This document shows, piece by piece, positions 48,817 to 59,366 of a DNA stretch of 64,000 nt. The DNA lies in contig NW_013546972.1 in NCBI RefSeq assembly GCF_000711695.1, positions 1 through 64,000 on the forward strand, written 5' to 3'. The first letter of the stretch is position 1; each line of letters begins with the position of its first letter. The DNA comes from Tilletiaria anomala UBC 951 (Eukaryota; Basidiomycota; Exobasidiomycetes; Georgefischeriales; Tilletiariaceae). The position numbers and the translations under genes are program-made. Below the pieces are notes generated by a model that searched no databases, was not told where the DNA came from, and saw nothing but the letters and a program-made list of their open reading frames with translations.

Positions 48817-51800
48817 TCACGCATTCTTGGTATTCTGGGTGACGGCGCAGAGGGACGGGTTCGTGGTTCCAACCTCTGCTTTGGGCACGTACGCCGCCTT
48901 TTGATACGCAACGAGGGGATCGCCGGGGGTAGTACTCGCGGGACCCGAGCAGCCCTGCGAGTAGAGCTTGTTGCGCGGCCAGTTCTGGCCGTAACCGCCA
49001 ACTTCTGGTGAGTTGCCCCAGGTGGTGAGGTTGGGGTTTCTGTACAGGGTTAGTGGGTGCGACGAAAGTCAGCTGGATGCACACGCAGCCGGTCTACAGA
49101 AATGAGCTACCCACGTGTAAGCCACGATATGACGGTTGATGTAATCCTTAGTCGGGTAGTCGGAGGGGTCGCAGCCAACGTTCTGGCCTGGCAATTGGTA
49201 GACTCTGATCCAGTCGACGTCCATCATGTTGGGCCACTTGAGACCTTTCCAATTGGGGGTGCCGAAATTCTGTGAGATGCCCAAGTTCATGATCAGGTAT
49301 AGCTGAAAGCCAGTGCGAGGTTGGTCGTAAAGCGTCAGGCCTAGGCAGCAGTATCGCACCGAACGGATGACTCGCGAAAACTCACCGGCTCCGATGGGAT
49401 GGGACGTCTGGAGATTTTGGACAAGGGGTCGGCAGCCAGCGACTCCGGGCCGAGCTTCCAAGCGGGCTTCCCGCTGGCTTCCCACCAGATGTACCCGTCA
49501 TCACCCGGCTCATATTCGACCGCGTACTCGGAGAAAGTGCCGTTCGTCATCCTACCCGTGAGCGGATCCACCGCGTACTGCGTCGCGTGTTGGTCCGTCG
49601 GCGTGACAGCTGAGACAGCCTGCTGGGTGACCTCACCGGTGTAGGTGTTCATGACCGTCCCTAAGCCGATCAGGTCTGGCTCAGCGACGAGCTTGTAGTA
49701 CGCATTGAACGGCGCAAACTGAGCCGACTGCGAGACTTTCATTTCCCCCTCGGACACTTGAGCCTCGAAGATGTCAATCTCGGGAGCAGAGCGGCCGCGG
49801 TAAGACCCATCCGACAGCTTGGGGCCCGGATGGTCCTCGCCAGAGCATGTGCAAGCTGAGAGACGCTGGCCCGGCAGATACGATAGGGCTTGGGTGAAAT
49901 GCTGTATGGGCAAAAGGCCCGAGTTTGGTCAGTAGCAACATCCTCCGATCCCAAGCATTCTTCAAGGGAGTAGCAGCGCCAGCAGCAAACACACCTTTGA
50001 ATTGAACGCACAGTCGCCTAGGTTGAGCGTGTCCGGATTCGGCGTCCCCATGGCCCAGTTGGTCTGGTTGAGCATCGTGCCAACATCACACGTCTCGTAC
50101 GAGTAGGGCCACGTGCCCTCAAGCGTGGCGCCATAGCCGGCTCTGCCGAGGTTGCCCATCATCCAGATCGCAGGCCAAAGTCCCGGGACCTTGGCCAAGC
50201 CGGGCAGGCGGACGGAGACGACCACAATGCCGCCGGTGAAGCAGAACTTATTCCACGTCTGGACCATGCCGCCGCGGAAGTTGAGGTTGTGCTCCTCATG
50301 CTGGCTGAGTGTGATGCGCAGTGCGCCGTCCACAGTCGTCACCGCCGCGGGGTCGTACCACTCGTCTACGTAAGAGTAAGGACACGTCGTCAGGCCGGTC
50401 AGCGACAGTAGCCGAACAAGGGAGAAAGTGAGAAGAGGGACATGCGCAGCACGGCGCAGCGCCATGCAGAGCGGAAGGGGGACGCGGACTCACAGTTGTT
50501 GGTGGCCCAGTAGTGCAGATCGACCGCTTCCCAGAAGGGGTCATCGCCGGGGTAGAAGCTGCGGCCGTCGGTGTTGAACTCGTCGGAGAAGACGAGGTTG
50601 TACGTCTGGCCGTCTGTGCCGAAGCGCGTCCTGGCCGAGCTGGGCGTGTCGGGGTCAATGAGCGTTGTGCGGACGTTGGGGACGCTCGACACCTGGCCCG
50701 ACCCGTTGGTACCGCCGAGGCCGAAGCCGCCCTGGTTGCTGTATTGCCGGCCAAAGTAGTGGCTGAGGACCGGGTAACCCGCGAAGAGCATCAGGAGGCC
50801 GAGGCTAAGGATCGAGACAGAGCCGATATTGAGAATGGCGCGTGAGGTCCAGCGCGAGGCGTTTGCGTCGTCGACCTTTTCCGGGTCGTGCAGGTCGTCG
50901 TCCGGCTCGGGCTTGCCGTCCATGGTGTCCCAGCTGAACGGGTTGACAGAAGTCATGTTGACAATGTCCCGGAACGTCATCTTCCGCCCACCGATGATGA
51001 GGCCCGAGCCATCGCCGGGGGCAGTGATTGGGTAAGTTTTGTCGTCCCCCCAATCGCCGGTGTTGTCGGCATGCGAATGGAACAGCGTGGTGCTATCGTT
51101 GCAGTGGCCGTAGCTGAGGCTCTGCACCGCTGGCAGTGAAACGGGGCCCGAGCCTGAACGGGAGCCAGCAGCAGCTGCTGCACCATCGAGCAGTGGCTTC
51201 TTGCTGCCGTGGTTGTGGCTGGTGCTCGACGCGGGTGGGGGGTAGGCGCTGTCAAAGCCGATGATGGAGAAGGTGTGCGGGCGCGGGTTGAACTTGTCGT
51301 TGATCATCGGCATGGGCGGCGAGTGCCCAGCAAACTTGCGTGGACCGCCGCTCCTCGTGCCACCGCGGGAGGAGGCGACGGAGTGGGCGTCGTCTGACGT
51401 GCTCACTTCGGACGACGGACGCTGGGTGCCGCCGCCGGGTGCCCTTGGGAGCGACTCGCTCGAAACGTTGGCGAACGCGCTGATGGAGCCGATGACAGGA
51501 CTGGCATTCTCTGCGGCTGCGGCGCGGTTGAGTGTGCGCTTGCGCGCAGCAGGCGTGAGCGCCGCGATGCCGGACGCGGAGAGCGTGGTGCAGTGACCAT
51601 AGCGCCTGGTGTACGCGTCGTCATCGGCAGCGGGTGCCGCGACACCGCCGCCGCCGTTGCTGTTGCCGCTATATCGCCACTTTTCCGCGCCTGCCCCGGG
51701 TACCAGCCCCTGTTCGGCGCGGGAAGTCGAGGGCGGGACATGCTTGGCCTTGGCCTCCTGTGCAAGCGCATGGGACCCCTTCGAGCGAGACATCAATGCC

Positions 51801-52663
51801 GCAGCCGATGGCGGTGGGATGGACGATGGCACTGCGCGATGCCGTGAGCCTCCTGCTGCGGCTAGCGCGCCGGAATGGTTCCACGCACTACCGTTGCCAC
51901 TGGCAACGGCGTCCTGCAACGACACGGCAGCGGCGCTGTGGTATGTGATGATGCTGTGGTCCGTGACGGCGCTATGGTCCGTGCTGACGCTGTGGTCCGT
52001 GATGACGCTGAGGTCCGTGATGGCGCTGACCGGCCGCTCCGGCAGCGGCCGGATGGCTGAGAAGCGCGTGGCGTCGCTGAGCTCGGCGCCCAAGTCCGTC
52101 AGGGGGCTGCCGCTGCCGCTCGGGCTGCCAAAGGAAGCCCACTCATCTGAGGCGTCCGTGCGTGGCGTGCTGGCGGACACGGCGAGGGGATGCCGCTGCC
52201 GCTGGCGCGCGAGCGAGTCCGAGACATCCTCGCGCACCGCGATGGGGCCCGCGGGCACCCTAGTGCCTCTGCTGCCCATTGATGCTGCGTCTGCGGCCAG
52301 CTGCTGCTGCTGTTGCTGCAGGTCCTTGGTGGCCGGGATGAGCAGTCGGTGCAGCTTGCGTGTGGCCGCTGAGTGGCCGCTCGCGTCGCTGTCGGCCGCT
52401 TGCATGGAGACACCGCCTGTTCCTGTTCCTGCAGCTACGTGTGCGTGTGCTGCTCCTGCTGCCAACGAGGAAGAGGAAGAGGATAGCCCCGAGGCGAAGG
52501 GGTTCTTGTTGCCCTCGTCGCCATCGTCGAAAGACGGTGCGCGAGATAGGAATGGATCATTCGATTCTGCCCGATTCTGCAGCGGTTGGTTCGTCATCTG
52601 CCTGTTCTTGCCGCTCTGCTTGCGGCTGGACATGGCGAGTGGGGATGGCCGAGTGGAGTGCAT
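48817..52663 (-). CDS. KRE6/SKN1-type beta-glucan synthesis protein (GH16)
   Basis: Kre6 and Skn1 are type II membrane glycosidase-like proteins of the secretory pathway needed for cell-wall beta-1,6-glucan. Five exons (52663-50494, 50365-49995, 49901-49386, 49302-49115, 49039-48817) join in frame to 1155 residues. The first 615 residues are a cytosolic, Ser-rich tail with a minisatellite-coded run of DHS units near 215-240. The membrane helix is about 617-638 (SILSLGLLMLFAGYPVLSHYF). The lumenal domain has TYNLVFSDEFNTDGRSFYPGDDPFWEAVDLHYWATNN, then EWYDPAAVTT, GLWPAIWMMGNLGR and the GH16 catalytic ExDxxE motif in APEIDIFEAQ near 887-892. It ends with NMMDVDWIRVYQ and a Cys-containing tail. 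A later start at 52633 (MSSRKQSG) is possible. Whether it answers to KRE6 or SKN1 cannot be told, as these are yeast-specific duplicates. Confidence 0.93.
51945..52028. repeat. 18-bp minisatellite inside KRE6-like gene
   Basis: About 4.7 imperfect copies of an 18-base unit (consensus GTGATGACGCTGTGGTCC on the plus strand). On the coding strand each copy gives a six-residue unit of the type (S/A)VxTDH. The unit length is a multiple of three, so copy-number change keeps the frame. It lies in the cytosolic tail of the protein. Confidence 0.9.
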
Positions 52664-54642
52664 GTACGCGCTGTGAGTCGCAAGACTACTAGCAGTAGTC
52701 GCCGTGTTGCCTTTCTTCTACCCGATCTCCAGCTCGGGCGTGGGCACTGTCGACGCGGGCTTGCGTCCTTTCCTTGCTATGTTCTGCGGCGGCAGATCCC
52801 TGAGTGCGAGACTGCTAGGAGCATGCAAGTGCGAGAGGCTGTGTGCTGTGCGCCTGTGGGCCGGCCGGCGCAAATTGCAGAGCCTGCCGAAGACTTGTGA
52901 GAAGAGCACGACGCTCGAAACTTGGTCAATCTCTCTTTTCTCCTTTTTCCCCTCTCCTTTGGGGATGGATGCCGGACTCGGATGGCTTCGTTCACCGCAA
53001 ATGGTAGTGTCCGTCAAGGGAAGCAGCTGCGTCGTCGTCGTCGTCGTCGCCGGCTGCGTGGGCGGGATACTAGCAAGAGAGGTTGGTGACCGGGGATGAC
53101 CTGCCCTACATACGGGCTGGCAGGGATGTGCCTGCACGGGTGCACATGTCTGCAGTCCCTATCCAACCCAACGCAGCAAATAGCAGCCAGCCCTCATAGA
53201 ATTATGCACTGCTCGAAACTTGATTGGATTTATCGTCCGTAACCAAATTACCGCACCACACACAGCGGAGGAGGCGGAGGACAGAGGACACGGGCTCAGT
53301 GCCGGCAGCGGCGATCGCCAAACTGTGCACACCCGCACCCACACTCTCGATCTTCTCTAACAATTCAACTCGGCTCCTCTCCTTGTCGACGCCTTCCTCC
53401 TGCATGGCGCAACAGCGGCACAGCACCAGACCTTCTTTCTTATTTGTGCTCTCTCTGGCCAACGTTGCGCCTGCCCTGGACTGCTGATGGTGGATTGCCG
53501 CCTCGAGCCTGCCGCAGCTCCACCCAGCGGCGATCTCGGACGCCAGGACTGTGTAACACATCCTTGCACTGGGCTGCCCTTGATTTGGGAGCCGCCACGG
53601 CAGCTCTTCGGTGCCTGTGAGCCCCCACAAGTCAGCGAAAAAGAAAGAAAGAATGGATCCACTCTTCTTGAAACTCACCCAGAGCGGTTGGCCGGGTGCG
53701 ACACGGCTGCAGTGCTCCTTTGTGCGCTTCAGTCGACTGAGCCGGCGATCGCCCCCACCAGTTTGCGTTAGTGCACCCCCGAATCCAGTGGCATTTCATG
53801 GGTATTTGGAGCAGGCTCCCCGGAACTCTCAGGACTGGCACCGAATGCGAAGCCACTGCAGCGCATTGCCGGCGGGGCGCAACGCGGATGTCCGACAGGC
53901 TGCTTCTTGCAACCCAGCTCCACAGACCGACCATGTAAACACACATATAGGCGAGCCGGTGGTCATCGCTACGAGGAGCGGGGGGATGCAGCTCTCACTT
54001 CCCACCAGGCCACCGCATTCTGGAGATGGACTGCTGACAGTTAGTAGACGGCGGCAGCGAGTGCGAGCGGCAAGAGCGTATTCTTCGTGCCTTCCCGCGA
54101 GAGGCACGGGGAACAATGCCAGTGGCGTGCAGGTTTGCTTCAGAAACAGCACCCGAAGGTGTTGGTGCCGAGAAACTTACTCTCCCATGTATATATCTCG
54201 ACTCGAAGTCGGTATGGCGCCTGGGAGGCCCGCGCAAAAGGGAACAAAAAGAATCGGTCTGCGACTTGCCCCCAGCCAGTCCTCCATCGCATCTGACACA
54301 GGGCGTCCAGGTGCAGGACGGCAGGGGTCAAGCTTCTGAGCAACGACACGCGCACAGCGCGTAAGCTCCGCTCGCGTACAATACACCTATCTACACACAT
54401 CACAATGTAGAAGCATGCAGCGCCGGGCGGGCCGACGTGGGGTAGCCAGTGTCCGGGAAGAGAAGAACAGTACATGTCCTTGCAACGATAATGACGAGCG
54501 AAGAAGCATTTCCGAATGGAGCGAGAGGAAGAGGGGGAGAGCGTACGCGCGAAGAAAGAGACAAGTAGCACAGATGCAATGCTGTGATACAACAGAAAGG
54601 CGCACAGAGAAGAGAGGCGAGGATGAAATAGGGGATACCGCA
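52664..54642. other. 2 kb intergenic region upstream of KRE6-like gene
   Basis: This gap lies between the KRE6-like start and the end of MCO-2, both on the minus strand. A plus-strand frame of 242 codons (53611-54339) and a minus-strand frame of 158 codons (53202-53678) are open, but they are Ser/Arg/Cys-mixed, without domain or splice pattern, and look accidental. A GTC microsatellite sits at 53031-53049. I support no gene here. Confidence 0.45.
53031..53049. repeat. GTC microsatellite
   Basis: Six GTC units in the intergenic region upstream of the KRE6-like gene. Confidence 0.85.
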
Positions 54643-57600
54643 TCAGGCGAGCACGAGTAAAGGCCCCGCAGCAGAGGCAATGAGCAGCGACAGCAGCGCG
54701 GCGAGCACGCCGCGGGCCGTAGCTGCCACGCTGGACTCGGCGCCGGTCACGACGGACCCGGCTCCAGCAGCGTTCGCCGCACGGCCCGTCGCTGTAGCAG
54801 CCGCGCTCGTGGCAGCACGCGTCGTCAGCCCGAGCGCGACGGCACGCGAGACGCTGAGGGCGCTCGCGACGCTCTGCAGCGAATGGCCCGCGCTGCGCGG
54901 GTCGCCCCACGCGTTCGTCGGGTCGACCGTCGCGGGCCAGATGCCGCTGCGCGAGCCCGTTTGCCACGACTCCTCCAGAACCGCCTGCACCGGGTCATTC
55001 TCTGTTAGGCGGAAATTGCTCGGCTGTGCCGTGTACTTGCTCGAGAACGTCCCGCGCGGCACCGTGTCAATCCCCTCAAGGATCACGGTCGCCATACCTT
55101 GCATCAGGTGGTCGTCCTGCACAAGCGGTGAGCCGCAAAGCCGTGCGATGTCACTGACAACTCGTCACCTGCTTTCACTTTCTCGCCTACGCTGCAACTC
55201 ACAATGTGGCAGTGCAGCATGACCGCGGCACCGTGAGCGTTCGCGACGAACCTGATCGTCGTCCACGCGTTCGGACCGATATCGAAGCTGTCTCTCATCG
55301 GCGGGTTCCTGCGTCCAAATGTGGCAGCCAGATGAGCATCTATGCACCCTTCTTGCACGGCAGCGCCGTTTCAGCGCTCCCATTCACTCACTCGAAGTTG
55401 AACTTGACGCCGGCGTTCTGCGCCTCTTCGACAGTGTCATATGCGAACGAACCGGAAGCTTGTCCAATCACCCAGAAATGGTGGCTGCGGTTTGTGTAGC
55501 CGATACGGGGACGGTCAGTGGGGGAGTTGTACTCGGCACTTGGCTAACGTCGCCACTCACTGATGCAGATGGAATGGGTGCGGAGCATTGGACTGGGAAA
55601 ATCGAACGAAAAGATCAGTAAAAGATGGCCTTCACAGAAATGGGGAAGAAAGGCTGACTTTGCCGACGATACTGTATGGTGGATTCTCAATGACGATATC
55701 CACGACAGAGCCGTCAGGGATCTTGGGGCTCAGCGGCATCATGCTGGTGTCAATGTCCTCCAGGCTCTTGCCTTCCTCCGTCAGTTGGAAGAGCACCGGA
55801 TCCCGTTCGTCCGCCTGCACAGTGTTCATCGGCTGCTCCGCAATCTGCCACACGTTAAGTGAGCCCTGAGATATGTACGCGTGCAGCGTAACATTGGCAT
55901 ACGTCGGAACCGCGCTGGACGGCTCGAAAGGAATATCGGCTGACTGGTTCCACTGAATCGCGCTTGTGCTGATCGCGCCGCCGTATGTGACCGACGAGTT
56001 AATGCGGTTGTGCAGGTAGTTGAACCCGTCGTCGATGCTCGGCGTAACCGTGTCGCCGACGCTCGAGTTGTACGACAGCAGTGCGAACCCCTCGATCGGC
56101 TGCAGCGCACGGAGCCCTGTGAAGCGGATAGGCCAATCCTGGTACGCTTTCGACTCGTCCAGCTCAATCATCACGCTGATCCGCGCGCCGATCGTGAGCT
56201 GCGCGAACTCGATAATTTTCGGCTGCACGTACAGCCCATCGACAGCGACGAGCCACATCCTGCCAGGTCACAGAAGAAACGGGTTAGATGCCTTCTGAGT
56301 GCCATGGGCGCATGGCAAAGTACATACCTGTGGTTGTCGATCGAGAAGCTCGAGTACCAATTCGTCTCTGCATCGATGATCTGAAGTGACAAATAGCGCC
56401 GGCCTGCGGCTAGCGCCGCGCCGGCATTGTACACCGTGATCGGCGCCGTGGTATTTTGGCATTTGCCGCCGAAGTACTCATCCAGCACGGTGATCGCATC
56501 GAATCCATGCTTGGGAGCGACCAGAGACAGGCAGCCCTTCGACGAGAACCTAGTTTGCACATCTGAGTTCTGCGCCAGCAGGATGTTGGTGACAGGCTGG
56601 ACGACGGCCGTGTAGTTGTCATGGCAGTACTGGCGCCCGCGACCATTGATCAGCAGTGAATCCATACATGCTGGAGGCACGCCCGTCGTATGAACTTCGA
56701 GCTGCATCTCGTCCGCAGTGATGTGCCACTGGTCAGTCCGGAAGTGGACGGAGTAGTTGCCCTCGGCCCATTCCAGCTGGTTGATCGTGTCAATGTCGTT
56801 GGAGATCAAGGACCATGGCTTTGCCTGTAGAAGCAAAGTCACACATTAGCACCAAGCCAGTGCTGGACAGCGGACCTGAACCACAGATGCACCCGTGTGC
56901 TCTTGGGCCGGACGTAGATCGGCATACGAAGCCCATCACTGAATGAGCCCCGAGGTTGCACATCGTTCTTCAGTGTGACTTCCAAACAGCTTCACCGCCA
57001 AGAGTAGCACGAGCTGACCTGTAGTAACCCTATCATATCGGAAGAATGCAGAATCAAATGTTAGCGTAATCGAAGGAAAAGCAACAGGGTGCTTCAGCAC
57101 GTACTAGGGTATGACTGTGAGCCCAGAACGCCCCGTATTGGCCTTTGACTTGGAAGCGATACACATACTGCTCTCCGTATGGAATGTTCCATTGCGTTAC
57201 GCCAGGCACGCCGTCCATGTCTAAAGGCGAGTTGAAGCAATTCAGTGCATGCAAGCCTCGCCGCCATAGCTGCACGACTCACGAGGAGTTCCGATTTGGT
57301 AAATACCATGCCAGTGACTATACTCAAGCGTGAAAAATATCAGCAGTTTAACACGGTCCAACGAACGAACGAAGAGTAGGCGATTCACATTGCGAACGGT
57401 GTGCTTGAATTGTTGATGACTGTAGATCGGTCCGGAGAATGTCAATGAATTGAATTATGAAGGGCTTCCTCAACTGTCGTACTCACCAGTGATCTGGACC
57501 CAGTCGTCCTCGTCCCAGACCAACGTTTCAGCAGGGTACTGGCCATTGATAAGATAGTGGATCCTCCCAAAGCCGTCTACCAGAGTAAATAGATTCAGAA

Positions 57601-58046
57601 ATTTGCTAGTAGCGTCGTCGCCTCTGATTCATAAGCCCACCTGGTGCATACCACCCCTTGCTCACGGTGATTGTGAAGGTTTTGTTTGGCGCTGGGAAGT
57701 TGCCATCGGTGTAGATCACAGGATCATCTCGTTTCCGTACGATGTAGCCCTTCTCTTGAGTGATACCTCCAATGATCGGAGAAGCATAATTGCGCTCTCT
57801 ATCCACTTCTCCCCTGCTGAGCAGATATCCTTTCTCCAGGGCGAGACCACCAATGATGGGTGAAGCGTAGTCTGAGTCTCGAGGTTGCTTGACCGCACTG
57901 GCCTCTCGCGTTACCAACCATACATCGAGGTCGTCGCGGGAGACGGGAGGAACGCGAGGCTGAGCAAAGAACTTGGTAGACAAAGCCCCCGACGCGAGCA
58001 GCGAGAAGATGATGGAGAGCGCACCTAGGCGCGGGGCGAGACGCAT
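54643..58046 (-). CDS. Laccase-like multicopper oxidase, probable GPI form (MCO-2)
   Basis: A paralogue of MCO-1, with the same domain order and long matching blocks (NAGAALAAGRRYLSLQ, DWPIRFTGLRALQPIEGFALL). The start MRLAPRLGALSIIFSLLASGALS is a signal peptide; an ATG at 58121 would add 25 residues. A pro-region of about 90 residues follows, with two copies of a YASPIIGG...EKGY unit, ending in a Lys-Arg site before DDPVIYTDGNFPAP. Copper motifs are SHWHGIYQIGTP, WAHSHT, HPFHLH with SHHFWVIG, and HCHI joined to DDHLMQGM across an intron, so all ligands are present. The C-terminus after SALSVSRAVALG is Ala/Gly/Thr-rich and ends in the hydrophobic stretch GVLAALLSLLIASAAGPLLVLA, which fits a GPI-anchor signal. 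The gene has about ten introns; internal borders between 56.9 and 57.6 kb are approximate. Laccase or ferroxidase activity is inferred from family only. Confidence 0.87.
57735..57890 (-). repeat. Two-copy repeat in MCO-2 pro-region
   Basis: Two diverged in-frame copies of a unit of about 28 codons. Copy one is DYASPIIGGLALEKGYLLSRGE and copy two is NYASPIIGGITQEKGYIVRKRD, read on the minus strand. MCO-1 has no matching segment. Confidence 0.85.
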
Positions 58047-58141
58047 GATGGGCGGGGGAACGCAGTTACGGACAAGGCCTCTGAGCTGCAGGGCGATAAG
58101 GTAGTAGAATCTGTCCATCATTTTGGAAAGGCCTCACGAGC

Positions 58142-58147
58142 TTTATA
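58142..58147 (-). promoter_or_regulatory. Candidate TATA box of MCO-2
   Basis: TATAAA on the minus strand about 95 bp upstream of the MCO-2 start codon at 58046. The spacing is about the same as for the TATA element of the paralogue MCO-1, which supports the start choice. Confidence 0.5.
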
Positions 58148-58649
58148 TGCAGGCAAGAGATCAGATCTGAAGCCACCGAAGGCCGTTGCTCGTGGTAATT
58201 ACGCGGGCGCCACTTGCTTGAGACAAGTGAAATGGCCTGCTCTTTGCTTGTCCTCAAGCCCCAAACTCATTCGGCAAGAGTCAGTAGAAGAGAAGAGCGC
58301 ATGTGGCGTATGTATGCTGAAAGTTACCCCCCAAGTAGTGGCTCAGCACCGTTTTTGATGCGGTCTGTTCCTGCTAAAGTCAGTAAAGCCATGGAGCACA
58401 GAGGATGCGGGCGGGCTTATGGGAATCGGTTTGGTGCCTGCGTTTCCGTAATGAATTATCAGCATGAAACTCTCGACTCTGGAGGAAGCGTGCAGAACAC
58501 ATTCTGCACAGAGCCAATCCGCTCAAGCTGACAATGTTCTTTGGGTAGCCGCAAGAAAAAGCCTGAGGACGCCTGATGTGCTCTCGGCACGTGTCAATGA
58601 ATGCATTGCTTGACCACATCCGAGTGGTGTTTCTCGATGTTCTCTGCTC

Positions 58650-58700
58650 GCTTGTGTTTTTGTTTGCTTGCTTGCTTTGCGTGTTTGTTTGCTTGCTTGA
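58650..58700. repeat. Degenerate GTTT/GCTT simple repeat
   Basis: An imperfect run of tetranucleotide units of the type GCTT and GTTT in the intergenic region upstream of MCO-2. Confidence 0.75.
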
Positions 58701-59366
58701 TGTAAACGTAATCGTCTCTAGTCCTAGCAGCGAGTGGTTAAAATCAGAGCGTGGGTATCGAGGCACGCAAACAAACTCAGACCCCGCACAAGTCTTGGTG
58801 TGACTCGTGTCTGTATCATATACCAGGCTGCTCACGCGCCGCGTTTCGTTTGCAATGGTGGCAGTCGCAGGTGTGAGCAAGTGGGAGCCCGAGTGCCAGA
58901 TCGAGGGCAAGCGACACAACAACAGGCAACAACAAGCAATTGGCGGTGCGGGACCTTGATCGCCAACAAGTAACGCCGTGCATTGGGATGAGAGAAATGC
59001 GAGCGGAAGGACGTAATGTGCCGTAGGACGGACGGAGGCGAGTGCCGCAAAGCCCGCAACTCTCGACACATGTGATATACAAGGCCTGACCGGCTCGCAC
59101 ACACGGCGGTTGCCCTGAAGCACTCTATGCATCGCACGTAGAGGTAGAAGTGCTGCAGCACAATTCACTCCGGGACTGAATGTCATGCCAATCAATGGTG
59201 TATATAAGTACAATGAGGTATTCAACAAGTAATGCTAATGTGTAGGCCGGACACCGACCAGAGCTGCTGTGCAGCATCAGCTGAGATCCAAGGTATCGTC
59301 CCTGATGAATAGCTCTTCGCCATGCATCGTCCTCGAGATCCTTCGCCTTGCCACGGAAGGCCAAAA

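Larger units (their letters stand above)
58047..59366. other. Intergenic region, MCO-2 to RING gene
   Basis: About 1.3 kb upstream of MCO-2 and downstream of the RING gene. A 282-codon minus-strand frame (58380-59228) is open but has no domain, an erratic composition rich in Cys, Ser and Thr, and covers a TTTG/CTTG simple repeat (58650-58700), so I do not call it a gene. Confidence 0.5.

Noticed and set aside
53611-54339. 242-codon plus-strand open frame in the KRE6-like/MCO-2 gap
   Set aside because: No recognisable domain or splice context, mixed Arg/Ser/Pro composition, and other frames over the same bases are open as well.
58380-59228. 282-codon open frame on the minus strand
   Set aside because: No domain, erratic Cys/Ser/Thr-rich composition, overlaps a simple repeat and lies between two well-defined genes. 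Long chance frames are common at this GC content.
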